From: Arcicella sp.
GTDB taxonomy: Bacteria > Bacteroidota > Bacteroidia > Cytophagales > Spirosomataceae
NCBI GenBank assembly: GCA_025454855.1
Contig: JALONS010000008.1
Location: forward strand, 1-41,135
DNA length: 41,135 nucleotides
Direction: 5' to 3'
The notes under the pieces were generated by a model. It saw nothing but the letters and a program-made list of their open reading frames with translations, did no database searches and was not told where the DNA came from. A program made the translations under genes and the position numbers. This document shows, one piece after another, positions 33,283 to 41,135 of this stretch (position 1 is its first letter; each line of letters starts with the position of its first letter).

Positions 33283-34998
33283 TTATGCTACAAAACCATT
33301 TTTAAACTGCTTGAAAATGGCAGCATTTTTTACACTATCGGTTTCAATTTCCAACAATTTTGATTTTCCAGTTGGATTGATAAACTCATTCATTACCGAC
33401 TTCAATGTTTCATTGTTTGAGACATGAAAATAATCTAAGCCAGCATCTTTTGCCGTATTCTCGGCATTCATTGATTGTACCGTCTCAAAATAATCATCCA
33501 ATTCGGGCTGTTTACTGGGTCCGTCAATCATTCTAAAAATTCCACCACCGTGATTATTCAGAAGTATAATTCGTAAATTGTTGGGTAAGTATTGATTCCA
33601 CAAACCATTTCTATCGTAGAAAAACGCAACATCGCCCACTAAAAGATAAACTAATTTTTCAGTACTTAATGCCGCACCAACCGCAGTACTCACACAACCA
33701 TCAATCCCACTCGTACCCCGATTGGCAAATACTTCAATCCCTTTTTCTGGAGCTACTCCTACGTAGTTAGCGTATCTGACCGCCATAGAATTGGCTAAGT
33801 GTAACTGTGAATTTGCTGGTAAAGCATCTAAAATTAATTTTATAGCCTTAAATTCATTGAGATTTCCGTCATGGATAGCATATTCAAAAAATCTTTCTAA
33901 ATATATAGTCGCTTTTGTTTCAAGTGAAAACCAATCTTTTTTAAACTGTTCATCACGTTCTTCTTCTCCATTCTTGAACTGTTCAAAGTCCAAATCATCG
34001 TATAATTTTGTAAAAAAATCGACGGGTTTTAAGGGTAAAATTTTAGTCAATGATTGGAAAGTATCAATCAGGTGGTCTCCAGTTTGCAAATGCCAGTGTT
34101 CAAATCCTCGATGTTTTCTCAAAAAAGTTTTGAAACCCTTAGAAATAAACGACTTACCGTAAGTTATCAATAACTCTGGCTTTAAGTTTTCAGATTCGGG
34201 TTTTAAAAAAATGTCATGTTTTGAAATCGCTTGGAAACCTACATTTGAGATAGAATCGCCGAGACAAACGATTCCAAACTCTTCTTGAAGTTTTGCCAAA
34301 ACAGCCGAAAGTTGTTCATCAAATTCTGCTTGTCCACCCGCAATTAAAACTCGGTCAAAATTCTGAAAATCGTTTAATAAACTTCGCCAAGTTTCTTTTG
34401 TCAGTGTCGTTTCTGTGGGCAATACCTCCATCACACGGTAATCTCTACCAAACACAATGTCTTCATTTTCAGCTGGATAAAACGGTTCACGCAAAGGAAT
34501 ATTAATATGAACGGGACCCTTGGGGACAGCATTTGCAAAGTTAATCGCATGGTTAATCGTTCTCTCAATATGCCAAACGGAATCAGGATGCGTGTAATCA
34601 GCCCCAATTTCAAAACTCTGTTTTACGTGCTTGCCAAAAATATCAGTTTGGTAAATGGTTTGCCCGTCGTGTTGGTGAATCCATTCTTTGGGGCGGTCAG
34701 CGGTGAGAATAATTAAAGGTATTTCTTGAAAAAAAGCCTCAGCTACCGCTGGAGCATAATTATAAGCAGCGGAGCCAGAAGTACAACAAATGGCTACGGG
34801 TGCTTTTAAATTTTGAGCCATTCCCAAAGCAATAAAAGCCGCTGAACGCTCGTCAGAAATGGATTTTGTAGCAATTTCGGGATGCCGTACCAATGCAATA
34901 GTGAGTGGAGCATTACGTGAGCCAGGAGAAATAATGGCATTTTTCACACCTTTTCTCGCAAAAATATCCACCAAATTAATGATAGGTTGGAGTAACAT
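33283..34998 (-). CDS. menD: SEPHCHC synthase (menaquinone biosynthesis)
   Basis: MenD joins 2-oxoglutarate and isochorismate using thiamine diphosphate. The 571-residue protein has NAIISPGSRNAPLTIAL, the catalytic-Glu region SDERSAAFIALGMAQ, and TSGSAAYNYAPAVAEA. It also has the diphosphate-binding GDVAFFYDRNGLW and NNHGGGIFRM of the ThDP domain. No other men gene is in the window. Its start is 25 bp after the cation-efflux gene on the same strand, so the two may be co-transcribed by accident of position. Confidence 0.96.
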   Translation of the reverse strand: MLLQPIINLVDIFARKGVKNAIISPGSRNAPLTIALVRHPEIATKSISDERSAAFIALGMAQNLKAPVAICCTSGSAAYNYAPAVAEAFFQEIPLIILTADRPKEWIHQHDGQTIYQTDIFGKHVKQSFEIGADYTHPDSVWHIERTINHAINFANAVPKGPVHINIPLREPFYPAENEDIVFGRDYRVMEVLPTETTLTKETWRSLLNDFQNFDRVLIAGGQAEFDEQLSAVLAKLQEEFGIVCLGDSISNVGFQAISKHDIFLKPESENLKPELLITYGKSFISKGFKTFLRKHRGFEHWHLQTGDHLIDTFQSLTKILPLKPVDFFTKLYDDLDFEQFKNGEEERDEQFKKDWFSLETKATIYLERFFEYAIHDGNLNEFKAIKLILDALPANSQLHLANSMAVRYANYVGVAPEKGIEVFANRGTSGIDGCVSTAVGAALSTEKLVYLLVGDVAFFYDRNGLWNQYLPNNLRIILLNNHGGGIFRMIDGPSKQPELDDYFETVQSMNAENTAKDAGLDYFHVSNNETLKSVMNEFINPTGKSKLLEIETDSVKNAAIFKQFKNGFVA

Positions 34999-35023
34999 TG
35001 TATGTATATCTTGGATGAAGTGA

Positions 35024-36049
35024 TTATATACTCTCTAAAAAATGTTTTTGATTTAACGATAAATTGATTTTGTTCCAATTGACATTAGTAGTTTGTGGCT
35101 CTTTTCTAATGGGACAATCCTCAATTTTACAATAATGACAACATTCTGGGAGACACGGGTCGGTATGGATAAAAATTTCAACGTTGGAAGGAAATTCTTT
35201 TCCCAAAATTTCCTCAAATTCATGCACCACATCGTGTACTTTTTCAAGATTCCAGTAATTTGGCAAAGTCAAATGACAATCTATATGAATATCTGAACCG
35301 TACTCTTGAATCCTGAGATTATGTATATCTATCCAATCAGATTTCTGGTGATTTTTTAGAATATTAACAACTTTATCCAACACTTCTTCATTAGTTTCAT
35401 CCATGAGTCCACCAATAGATTTTCGGATAATTTTAATACCATTCCAAGCCATAAAAACGGCAAAAAGAATGGAAGCAACCCCATCAATCCAATAAAAATC
35501 GGTAAGAACAATTAGAATAACAGCTGCCACTAATACCAATCCACTCACAGAATCTAACTTCAGGTGTTGCCCATCCGCAATTAAAGTTGGTGAATTCTGG
35601 ACAAACCCTTCTTTTTCAAGCAAATACCCCAGAAAATAATTTATTCCAACCCCAAATGAAATGATGATTAAACCGACTTTTAAATCTTGTATTGGCTCGG
35701 GATTAATGAGATTTTGAATTGCATGAAAAATGATAAAAATACTCGCTAAAACAATCAAAACTCCTTCTAAACCCGCCGAAAAAAACTCTATTTTCCCGTG
35801 TCCATATGGGTGATTCAAATCTCTTGGTTGAGATGCCAAAAACACGGCATAAAAGGCAAAAGCACTCGCCACCACATTGATAATTGATTCTAAAGCATCC
35901 GTAAGAATCGCACTTGAATACGTTTGGTAGTATGCTATAAATTTAGCTATCATCAGTACGGTACTGACTAAAAAAGAAGCAAGGATTAAATTGTACTTTT
36001 TAAGGTTTTTCATTATTTGGGAAACACGTCGTAAATCCACTTTGTTCAT
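35024..36049 (-). CDS. Cation diffusion facilitator family transporter
   Basis: The 341-residue protein has about six membrane segments with the CDF pattern. TDALESIINVVA lies in TM2, HPYGHGKIEFFSAG after it, and ADGQHLKLDSVSG (H-x3-D) in TM5. A cytoplasmic C-terminal domain ends with a Cys-rich tail, CLPECCHYCKIEDC, a possible metal-sensing site. In TM2 the usual second Asp is replaced (DALES), so the transported metal is not predictable. The start at 36049 is chosen because a -7 element (36087-36080) covers the ATG at 36082; an ATG at 36013 is also possible. Confidence 0.88.
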   Translation of the reverse strand: MNKVDLRRVSQIMKNLKKYNLILASFLVSTVLMIAKFIAYYQTYSSAILTDALESIINVVASAFAFYAVFLASQPRDLNHPYGHGKIEFFSAGLEGVLIVLASIFIIFHAIQNLINPEPIQDLKVGLIIISFGVGINYFLGYLLEKEGFVQNSPTLIADGQHLKLDSVSGLVLVAAVILIVLTDFYWIDGVASILFAVFMAWNGIKIIRKSIGGLMDETNEEVLDKVVNILKNHQKSDWIDIHNLRIQEYGSDIHIDCHLTLPNYWNLEKVHDVVHEFEEILGKEFPSNVEIFIHTDPCLPECCHYCKIEDCPIRKEPQTTNVNWNKINLSLNQKHFLESI

Positions 36050-36079
36050 CAGAATTACCGAATTCGTGCTGTATTTCAG

Positions 36080-36087
36080 CAAAGATA
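36080..36087 (-). promoter_or_regulatory. -7 element of the CDF gene
   Basis: The minus strand reads TATCTTTG, matching TAnnTTTG, 30 bases before the ATG at 36049. No TTG is found at the expected distance. Confidence 0.4.
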
Positions 36088-36122
36088 CATAATTTCAATT
36101 TTAATATTCATACCTTCTATTA

Positions 36123-36130
36123 TACCTTTG
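36123..36130 (+). promoter_or_regulatory. -7 element of the Nudix gene
   Basis: TACCTTTG ends only 4 bases before the Nudix ATG (36135), so transcription would start at or next to the start codon. No TTG is found at the expected -33 position. Confidence 0.45.
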
Positions 36131-36134
36131 CAGG

Positions 36135-36683
36135 ATGAATATTTATGAAAATCCATGGAAGAAAGTTTCTTCCCGAGAAGTTTATGATAACCCGTGGGTA
36201 AATATTAGGCACGAAGAGGTAATAAAGCCAAACGGAGAACCTGGTATTTACGGTGTAGCCCACTTTAAAACAAAAGCGGCGGCAGTACTCCCTTTGGATG
36301 AAGATAATAATACGTGGTTGGTTGGGCAGTATAGATACACATTGGAAGCGTATTCTTGGGAAATTCCAATGGGCGGCGGAGCATTAGATGGCGATAGTCT
36401 GGATGCCGCTAAGCGAGAATTGAAAGAAGAAACTGGCATTGTTGCTCAAAAATGGACATCATTGGGTAAATTACACACCTCCAACTCTGTAACTGATGAG
36501 TTTGGTTTCATGTTTTTAGCAGAGGATTTATCTTGGACAGAGTCCGAACCCGATGATACTGAAATTTTAACGTTGAAAAAAGTAAGTTTGAGAGAAGCCG
36601 TAAGGATGGTAATGGATTCTGAAATAACCGATTCTTTAAGTGTTGCAGCCATTCTAAAAGTTGCCAGAATAAAAGGAATATAA
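36135..36683 (+). CDS. Nudix hydrolase
   Basis: The 182-residue protein has a Nudix box reading GGGALDGDSLDAAKRELKEETGI. The REL-EE-G core that binds magnesium is intact. The first Glu position is shifted, as I recall for the GGGPL-type subgroup of Bacteroidota. WEIP before the box and the length fit ADP-ribose pyrophosphatase-like enzymes. The substrate is inferred only. It is 10 bases upstream of the LysE-family gene. Confidence 0.88.
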   Translation: MNIYENPWKKVSSREVYDNPWVNIRHEEVIKPNGEPGIYGVAHFKTKAAAVLPLDEDNNTWLVGQYRYTLEAYSWEIPMGGGALDGDSLDAAKRELKEETGIVAQKWTSLGKLHTSNSVTDEFGFMFLAEDLSWTESEPDDTEILTLKKVSLREAVRMVMDSEITDSLSVAAILKVARIKGI

Positions 36684-36693
36684 ACTACAATCT

Positions 36694-37302
36694 ATGATAC
36701 AATCTTCTTTATTTGGCTTTCTGTACGGTTTTATTCTCTGTTTCACGTTTGGACCCGCCTTTTTCAGATTAATTCAAACCAGTATTGACACGGGTTTTAA
36801 AAGAGGAGTACTCATTGCTCTGGGCGTGACGGCAGCCGATGCTATTTTAATGTTTTTTGCGGTATTTGGGACAAGTTATCTTCCTCAATTTCAATACTTT
36901 GATGAAATTATCTCAGTCATTGGAGCAAGTTTATTGTTTATCCTCGGCTTTATTAGTTTGTTCAAACAACAACCCCAATTGGTTTATCCCACTTCTAAAT
37001 TGGGTTCATTTCTGTACTATTTTACTTCAGGAGTTTTCCTGAATTTATTGAATCCTTCTAATTACGTAGCTGTATTTGCTACCTCTACTTACTTAGTCGC
37101 CAAAGGGTTAAGCCTGAACGAACGGATTATTTTTTTCTGTTTTAGTTTAATCGCCACCATGATTGCTGAATCATTAATTGCATTTTATGCCCAAAAAATG
37201 AAACGGTTACTCACCAAAAAAGTCCTGAAACGAATCAACCAATTAGCTGGATTGATTTTCATCGGCTCAGGACTTATGATTATTTGGAAACAGTTTTTAT
37301 AA
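36694..37302 (+). CDS. LysE-family transporter
   Basis: The 202-residue protein has six hydrophobic segments. It opens GFLYGFILCFTFGPAFFRLIQTSIDTGFKRGVLIALGVTAAD, the conserved LysE/RhtB beginning, and has FLNLLNPSNYVAVFA in the middle. Members export amino acids or related small molecules. It is tightly coupled to the Nudix gene (10-base gap). The substrate is not determinable. Confidence 0.87.
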   Translation: MIQSSLFGFLYGFILCFTFGPAFFRLIQTSIDTGFKRGVLIALGVTAADAILMFFAVFGTSYLPQFQYFDEIISVIGASLLFILGFISLFKQQPQLVYPTSKLGSFLYYFTSGVFLNLLNPSNYVAVFATSTYLVAKGLSLNERIIFFCFSLIATMIAESLIAFYAQKMKRLLTKKVLKRINQLAGLIFIGSGLMIIWKQFL

Positions 37303-37327
37303 ATTTTCTTTACAAAACAGCTTAGTA

Positions 37328-37426
37328 TTATGCTTCAACTGATTCTACAAATTCCTCCCATTCAGTAACTAATTCGGGCTTTTTCAATACTCTTGGAAAC
37401 TTATTTTGTCCACCCGTTTTGATTTC
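37328..37426 (-). other. Out-of-frame C-terminal tail of the GH3-family gene
   Basis: In the frame next to the GH3-like gene the minus strand encodes KTGGQNKFPRVLKKPEL followed by VTEWEEFVESVEA, then a TAA at 37330-37328. GGQ-K-PR is the conserved C-terminal motif of the GH3 family. The tail overlaps the last 12 codons of the annotated frame. Confidence 0.85.
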
Positions 37427-38820
37427 AGTGCGTGTTGTCGCTCAACGGGATAATCGTCATTAATTTCACAGAGTGTTTCGTCAATAAAATTCACAAGGGT
37501 ATCTTCTCCAATTTCGTTATCCGTTCCTACGTACCATTGATGTCCAAAAGTCTCTCCAGTTTTCTTACCAACTACCGTAAATTCTCGAATATCAATATTG
37601 TACTTTTTGCAGGCTAACTCAATCGCTTTGTTCATATTATCCACCGATAGGTGTTCCCCACAGAGACTTAGAAAGTGTTTGGTTCTACCCGTAATGATAA
37701 TTTCAGCTTTCTTTTTATTCGTAAACTTAATGGTGTCACCAATCAAATAACGCCAAGCACCCGAAACCGTTGAAATCAGTAAAGCATATTCTACTCCCTC
37801 CTCCACTTCATCAATCATCAATGTCTCTGGTTTTTCAATCATCACGCCATCATCATCAAAATTCTCCTCATTGAAAGGTATAAATTCAAAGAAAATACCA
37901 TTATTCAACACTAAAGACATATCCGTATCTGGTTCGGTTTGGTACGCCATGAATCCTTCCGAAGCCAAATATGTTTCGATATAAATAATAGGACGACCCA
38001 ATAATTTTTCAAAACCCTGTTTATAAGGTTCAAAACTTACTCCTCCGTGACAAAAGATTTCAAGATTAGGCCATATTTCGTGGATATTATTCAAATTATA
38101 CTCTTTGATAATTTTCTCCATCAAAATTTGAATCCATGCTGGAACTCCTACGATAAAACCAATATCCCAATCTTTAGCTTTCTTCGTAATTTTTTCTAAT
38201 TTCTCGCTCCAATCACGAGTTTCGGCAATTTTTTTACCTGGTTTATAAAATCTCTCGAACCAAAAAGGAATTTTTCCTGCCGTAATACCACTTAAATCTC
38301 CTTCAAAATAATCGCCTTTGTCCTGTAATTTGGTACTGCCCCCCAGCATCAAATAACCTTTTTCAAACAAAGTAGGCGGCAAATTTTTATAGGCTGAAAG
38401 TGCCAAAATTTGTCTGATAGAAGTACGGTGAATAGCTTTTACCATATCTTTGGTAACGGGAATATGCTTAGAAGCAGATTCGGATGTACCAGAACTCAAG
38501 GCAAAGTATTTAATTGAACCTACCCAAGAAACATTTTTTTCGCCTTCCAGCGTTTTGTGCCACCAGTCACGATACATTTTGTTGTAATCAAAAACAGGAA
38601 CTTGTTTCTTGTACTTCGTGTAAAATTCTTTGTCCTTGGAATACAGAGCGGCATTCATAATTTCTTCAAAACCGAAAGCCTCTCCAAACTGAGTAAAACG
38701 ACCTTTATTGAGAAGTTTTACCAAAGTTTTTCGCTGAATTTTTGCTAAATTAGTTTTAGGACGCTTCATCAATCCCGATAAACCAATTCCTCTTTTTAAA
38801 ATATTTCCAACTATTGCCAT
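37384..38820 (-). pseudogene. GH3 auxin-responsive-promoter family protein, frameshifted at the C-terminus
   Basis: The 478-residue frame is a GH3-family (acyl-adenylating) protein. It has ALSSGTSESASKHIPVTKDM, the ATP-binding Ser/Thr-rich loop, then YLASEGFMAYQ, and GAWRYLIGDTIKFTNKKKAEIIITGRTKHFLSLCGEHLS, the hinge and nucleotide motifs. It runs normally to INDDYPVERQHALK, then ends in unrelated residues (SKRVDKISFQEY). The conserved tail continues in another frame to 37328. About 20 residues usually found between these blocks appear to be missing, so a deletion not divisible by three is likely. Plant homologues conjugate amino acids to hormones; bacterial roles are unknown. It follows surE by 36 bp. 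Confidence 0.82.
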
Positions 38821-38856
38821 TTTAGGGAGTTTTCAATTTTCAACACTTTTTAAGCT

Positions 38857-39624
38857 CTAAAACCAAGCCTTCAACGTTTCAACTGCCTGATAATCAGTCA
38901 AATCAAATTTAGCAGGAACAATAGAAACGTAGTTTTCTTTCAACGCATCTTCATCTGTTCCTCCGCCAGCATCTTCATTTTGTAAGAAACCATCCATCCA
39001 ATAATATGACCTGCCATAGGGGTCTTTTCGTTCTTCAAAGGATTCCCTAAAAACAGCGTCAGTTTGACGACAAATTTTAATTCCTTTGATTGGTTCTTCC
39101 GAAATTTTAGGAAAATTCACGTTCAAAGCAATACCATGCGGTAAACCATTGTCCAAAACTTTCAAAGTAATATTTTTAATATATTCGGTGGTATGTGAAA
39201 AATCTGCGTCAGCACCAAAATCACCCAAAGAGAATCCGATAGCAGGAATTCCTTCAATGGCTGCTTCAATTGCCGCCGACATCGTTCCGCTGTAAATAAC
39301 TGATATTGAGGAATTTGAACCATGATTTATCCCCGAAACTACCAAATCAATTTTACGACCTTTCAATAAAAAATGCTTTCCAAACTTGATGCAATCAGCA
39401 GGTGTACCACTGCATTTGTAGGCTTCTACTTCGGGATGAAAATTTTTAACTTTATTCACTCTCAGGGGTCTATCTAAGGTAATGGCGTGTCCCATTCCCG
39501 ACTGGTGGGTATCGGGTGCTACTACCACTACTTCGCCAATTTCAGCCATTACCCCTGCTAAAACTTTTATACCTTTTGCCGCTATCGAATCATCATTTGC
39601 TACTAAAATCAAGGGTTTTTGCAT
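38857..39624 (-). CDS. surE: 5'/3'-nucleotidase SurE
   Basis: SurE is a metal-dependent phosphatase for nucleoside monophosphates, linked with survival in stationary phase. The 255-residue protein has the Asp pair in VANDDS (Asp11, Asp12), VVAPDTHQSGMGHAIT, CSGTPADC and VVSGINHGSN, all expected metal and substrate residues; the usual Gly after the Asp pair is Ser. It heads a surE-GH3 operon and has a well-matched promoter. Confidence 0.94.
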   Translation of the reverse strand: MQKPLILVANDDSIAAKGIKVLAGVMAEIGEVVVVAPDTHQSGMGHAITLDRPLRVNKVKNFHPEVEAYKCSGTPADCIKFGKHFLLKGRKIDLVVSGINHGSNSSISVIYSGTMSAAIEAAIEGIPAIGFSLGDFGADADFSHTTEYIKNITLKVLDNGLPHGIALNVNFPKISEEPIKGIKICRQTDAVFRESFEERKDPYGRSYYWMDGFLQNEDAGGGTDEDALKENYVSIVPAKFDLTDYQAVETLKAWF

Positions 39625-39651
39625 ATAATTTTGATAAAATACTTGTTTAAT

Positions 39652-39682
39652 TTGAAACCAATACCAAATATAGGTAGATTTG
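39652..39682 (+). promoter_or_regulatory. Promoter of the acyltransferase gene
   Basis: TTG (39652-39654), 20 bases, then TAGATTTG (39675-39682), an exact consensus match. The ATG is at 39711. Confidence 0.7.
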
Positions 39683-39695
39683 TTTTTGAGACCAA
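39665..39695 (-). promoter_or_regulatory. surE promoter
   Basis: On the minus strand TTG (39695-39693), 20 bases, then TATATTTG (39672-39665), also exact. It interleaves with the plus-strand promoter so that polymerase cannot occupy both at once. Confidence 0.7.
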
Positions 39696-39710
39696 TTTAC
39701 CCCAACAAAT

Positions 39711-40280
39711 ATGTTAAAAATACTTAGTACTCTCATCTTAAAACTTTCGGGTTGGAAGATTGTTGATACCACTCCTAAAGGCGTTTTAAATTATCCAAAA
39801 GCAGTAATGATTGCAGCACCACACACTTCAAATTGGGATTATTACTACACAATGGCCATTATCTATAAAATTGGGATTCCGATTAGATACTTGGCTAAAG
39901 ACTCCCTATTCAAATTTCCACTGGGAATTATTATTAAAAGTTTAGGGGGTATTGCTGTTAATAGAAGTCAAAAAAATAATTTAGTAAATGACATGGGGGA
40001 AATGATAAAGAATAGTCAAAATCCTATTCAGTTAATCGTGCCAGCTGAAGGTACACGTTCTTACTCAAAAGAATGGAAATCTGGTTTTTATCACATTGCC
40101 ATAAAAGCGGAAACGCCCATCATTTTAGGGTTTTTGGACTTCAAGAAAAAAGAAGGTGGATTTTTGAACGTATTTCATCCAACGGGCGATTACGAAAAAG
40201 ACTTAATCGAAATCAAAAAACAATACCTAAATGTTACTCCCAAGCATCCCGAAGAAAATTCTTTGAAAGATTTTAATTGA
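39711..40280 (+). CDS. PlsC-like acyltransferase
   Basis: The 189-residue protein has the acyltransferase H-x4-D motif as APHTSNWD, the substrate-binding EGTRS block (VPAEGTRSYS) and AKDSLFKFPLGIIIKSLGGIAVNR. These place it with 1-acylglycerol-3-phosphate acyltransferase-like proteins of the short, HTSNWD type. It lacks an obvious membrane segment at the N-terminus. The acceptor is uncertain: lysophosphatidate or another lipid. Confidence 0.88.
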   Translation: MLKILSTLILKLSGWKIVDTTPKGVLNYPKAVMIAAPHTSNWDYYYTMAIIYKIGIPIRYLAKDSLFKFPLGIIIKSLGGIAVNRSQKNNLVNDMGEMIKNSQNPIQLIVPAEGTRSYSKEWKSGFYHIAIKAETPIILGFLDFKKKEGGFLNVFHPTGDYEKDLIEIKKQYLNVTPKHPEENSLKDFN

Positions 40281-40310
40281 GGCGAACATTTTATTCTATA
40301 TTGCCAATAC

Positions 40311-41135
40311 TTAAAACAAAACTATTTTCTCTAAAGCCTTCTCAATCAAAGACTTCACTTGTTTTTCTGGATTCTTTGAGAACTCATTGGTCATTCTGTT
40401 AGCCAAAATGGCACTAATCGAAAGCATTTCGTGTCCCAAGAGTTTACCCATTAAATAATATCCCGCCGTTTCCATTTCGAGATTGGTCAGGCGAATACCA
40501 CCGTGATAAAATTGATTAAACTTTTCTAATAAATTTTCCATCTTGGGTGTGTACCGTAAAACCCTTCCTTGTGGAGCATAAAATCCTGGACAAGTAACCG
40601 TTGCCCCCGCAAACCAATTTGCTGGAGCATCCTCAATGATTTTTTTGAAAATACTAAAACCTGCGGGGTTGCAATATGGCGTAAACTCTAATGGAAAAAA
40701 CGCTTGCATTTTTTGTACCGTTTCATTTATCTCTGAGGGGTAGAAAAAACCCAGTGCATCAAAGCCGATTCCCCATTCCGATACAACAAAAGAATCAACT
40801 GGAATATCTTTCTGCAAACTCCCCGAAGTACCTAATCGAATAATATTCAATGACTTATGGTCTCGCTTAGGTTTTAATTGCTCAAAATCAATATTTACTA
40901 AAGCATCCAATTCATTCATCAAAATCTCAACGTTATCAGTACCGATGCCACTTGAAATGACCGTTAAACGTTTCGTTCCAATATAGCCTGTGTGGGTAAC
41001 AAATTCACGTTTATTCACCTTCACCTCCACCCTATCAAAATAGTTAGAAACCATTGCAACACGGTCTGGGTCTCCAACCGTAATAACAGTATCAGCAATG
41101 TGTTCGGGCAGTAAATTCAAATGATAAATTGTACC
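40311..41135 (-). CDS. Nucleoside phosphorylase, 5' end outside the window
   Basis: The frame is open to the window edge and reads GTIYHLNLLPEHIADTVITVGDPDRV at its start, so the first residues lie beyond base 41135. VITVGDPDRV (phosphate loop), SSGIGTDNVEILMNEL, IRLGTSGSLQ and NLEMETAGYYLMGKLLGH are the phosphorylase-I (uridine/purine phosphorylase) motifs, in which the Glu of EME binds ribose. Uridine phosphorylase is the closest guess, but base specificity is not settled. Confidence 0.9.
   Translation of the reverse strand, partial: GTIYHLNLLPEHIADTVITVGDPDRVAMVSNYFDRVEVKVNKREFVTHTGYIGTKRLTVISSGIGTDNVEILMNELDALVNIDFEQLKPKRDHKSLNIIRLGTSGSLQKDIPVDSFVVSEWGIGFDALGFFYPSEINETVQKMQAFFPLEFTPYCNPAGFSIFKKIIEDAPANWFAGATVTCPGFYAPQGRVLRYTPKMENLLEKFNQFYHGGIRLTNLEMETAGYYLMGKLLGHEMLSISAILANRMTNEFSKNPEKQVKSLIEKALEKIVLF

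Overview
This window looks like chromosome from a Bacteroidota bacterium, most likely of the Cytophagales. The evidence is low GC content and almost no Shine-Dalgarno sequences. The sigma factor is a short primary type without region 1.1. Several promoters fit the Bacteroidota pattern TTG-N19-23-TAnnTTTG. The proteins also fit: an insertion-bearing long IspG, a Bacteroidota-type outer-membrane beta-barrel receptor and a LytS/LytTR pair. The genus is not determined. There is no prophage, insertion sequence, CRISPR array or rRNA. Most of the window is core or housekeeping genes in short operons.

Layout. 1-4.1 kb: end of an SH3-like protein, a lipoprotein-like alpha/beta hydrolase, a SPFH protein, then an SDR protein, FolE and a 6-pyruvoyl-tetrahydropterin-synthase-like protein on the minus strand. 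4.1-4.5 kb: a 351-bp divergent gap with a candidate structured leader RNA and a perfect 12-bp-arm palindrome. 4.5-7.9 kb: GH109-like oxidoreductase/glycosidase, galactokinase-like GHMP kinase and sugar nucleotidyltransferase, a plausible amino-sugar salvage set. 8-11.2 kb: ispG, a tiny membrane protein, a MmcQ/YjbR protein and a TPR protein. 11.2-16.1 kb: holA and acpH, SlyD-type FKBP, dCMP deaminase and a U32-family protein. 16.2-16.8 kb: a PIN-toxin/antitoxin pair. 16.9-22.6 kb: rpoD, pnp, rpsO, an LptF/LptG permease and a START-like protein. 23.0 kb: a CAT-anticodon tRNA. 23.1-27.6 kb: rlmD, a classical SDR, a small unknown, cyclophilin, Mpo1-like protein and a TPR lipoprotein. 27.8-33.1 kb: a LytTR/LytS two-component system divergent from a beta-barrel receptor, then YceI. 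33.3-37.3 kb: menD and a cation-efflux protein, divergent from a Nudix and a LysE gene. 37.3-41.1 kb: a frameshifted GH3-family gene, surE, a PlsC-type acyltransferase and the end of a nucleoside phosphorylase.

The most useful observations are four. (i) A frameshift truncates the GH3-family gene: its conserved C-terminal motif is intact in the neighbouring frame. (ii) A long, foldable leader precedes the PTPS-folE pair. (iii) PTPS carries the CX5HGH signature of biopterin-type rather than queuosine-type enzymes, and it sits near an SDR protein whose catalytic Ser and Tyr are both replaced. (iv) The GH109-kinase-nucleotidyltransferase set. No wholly new defence or mobile system was visible.
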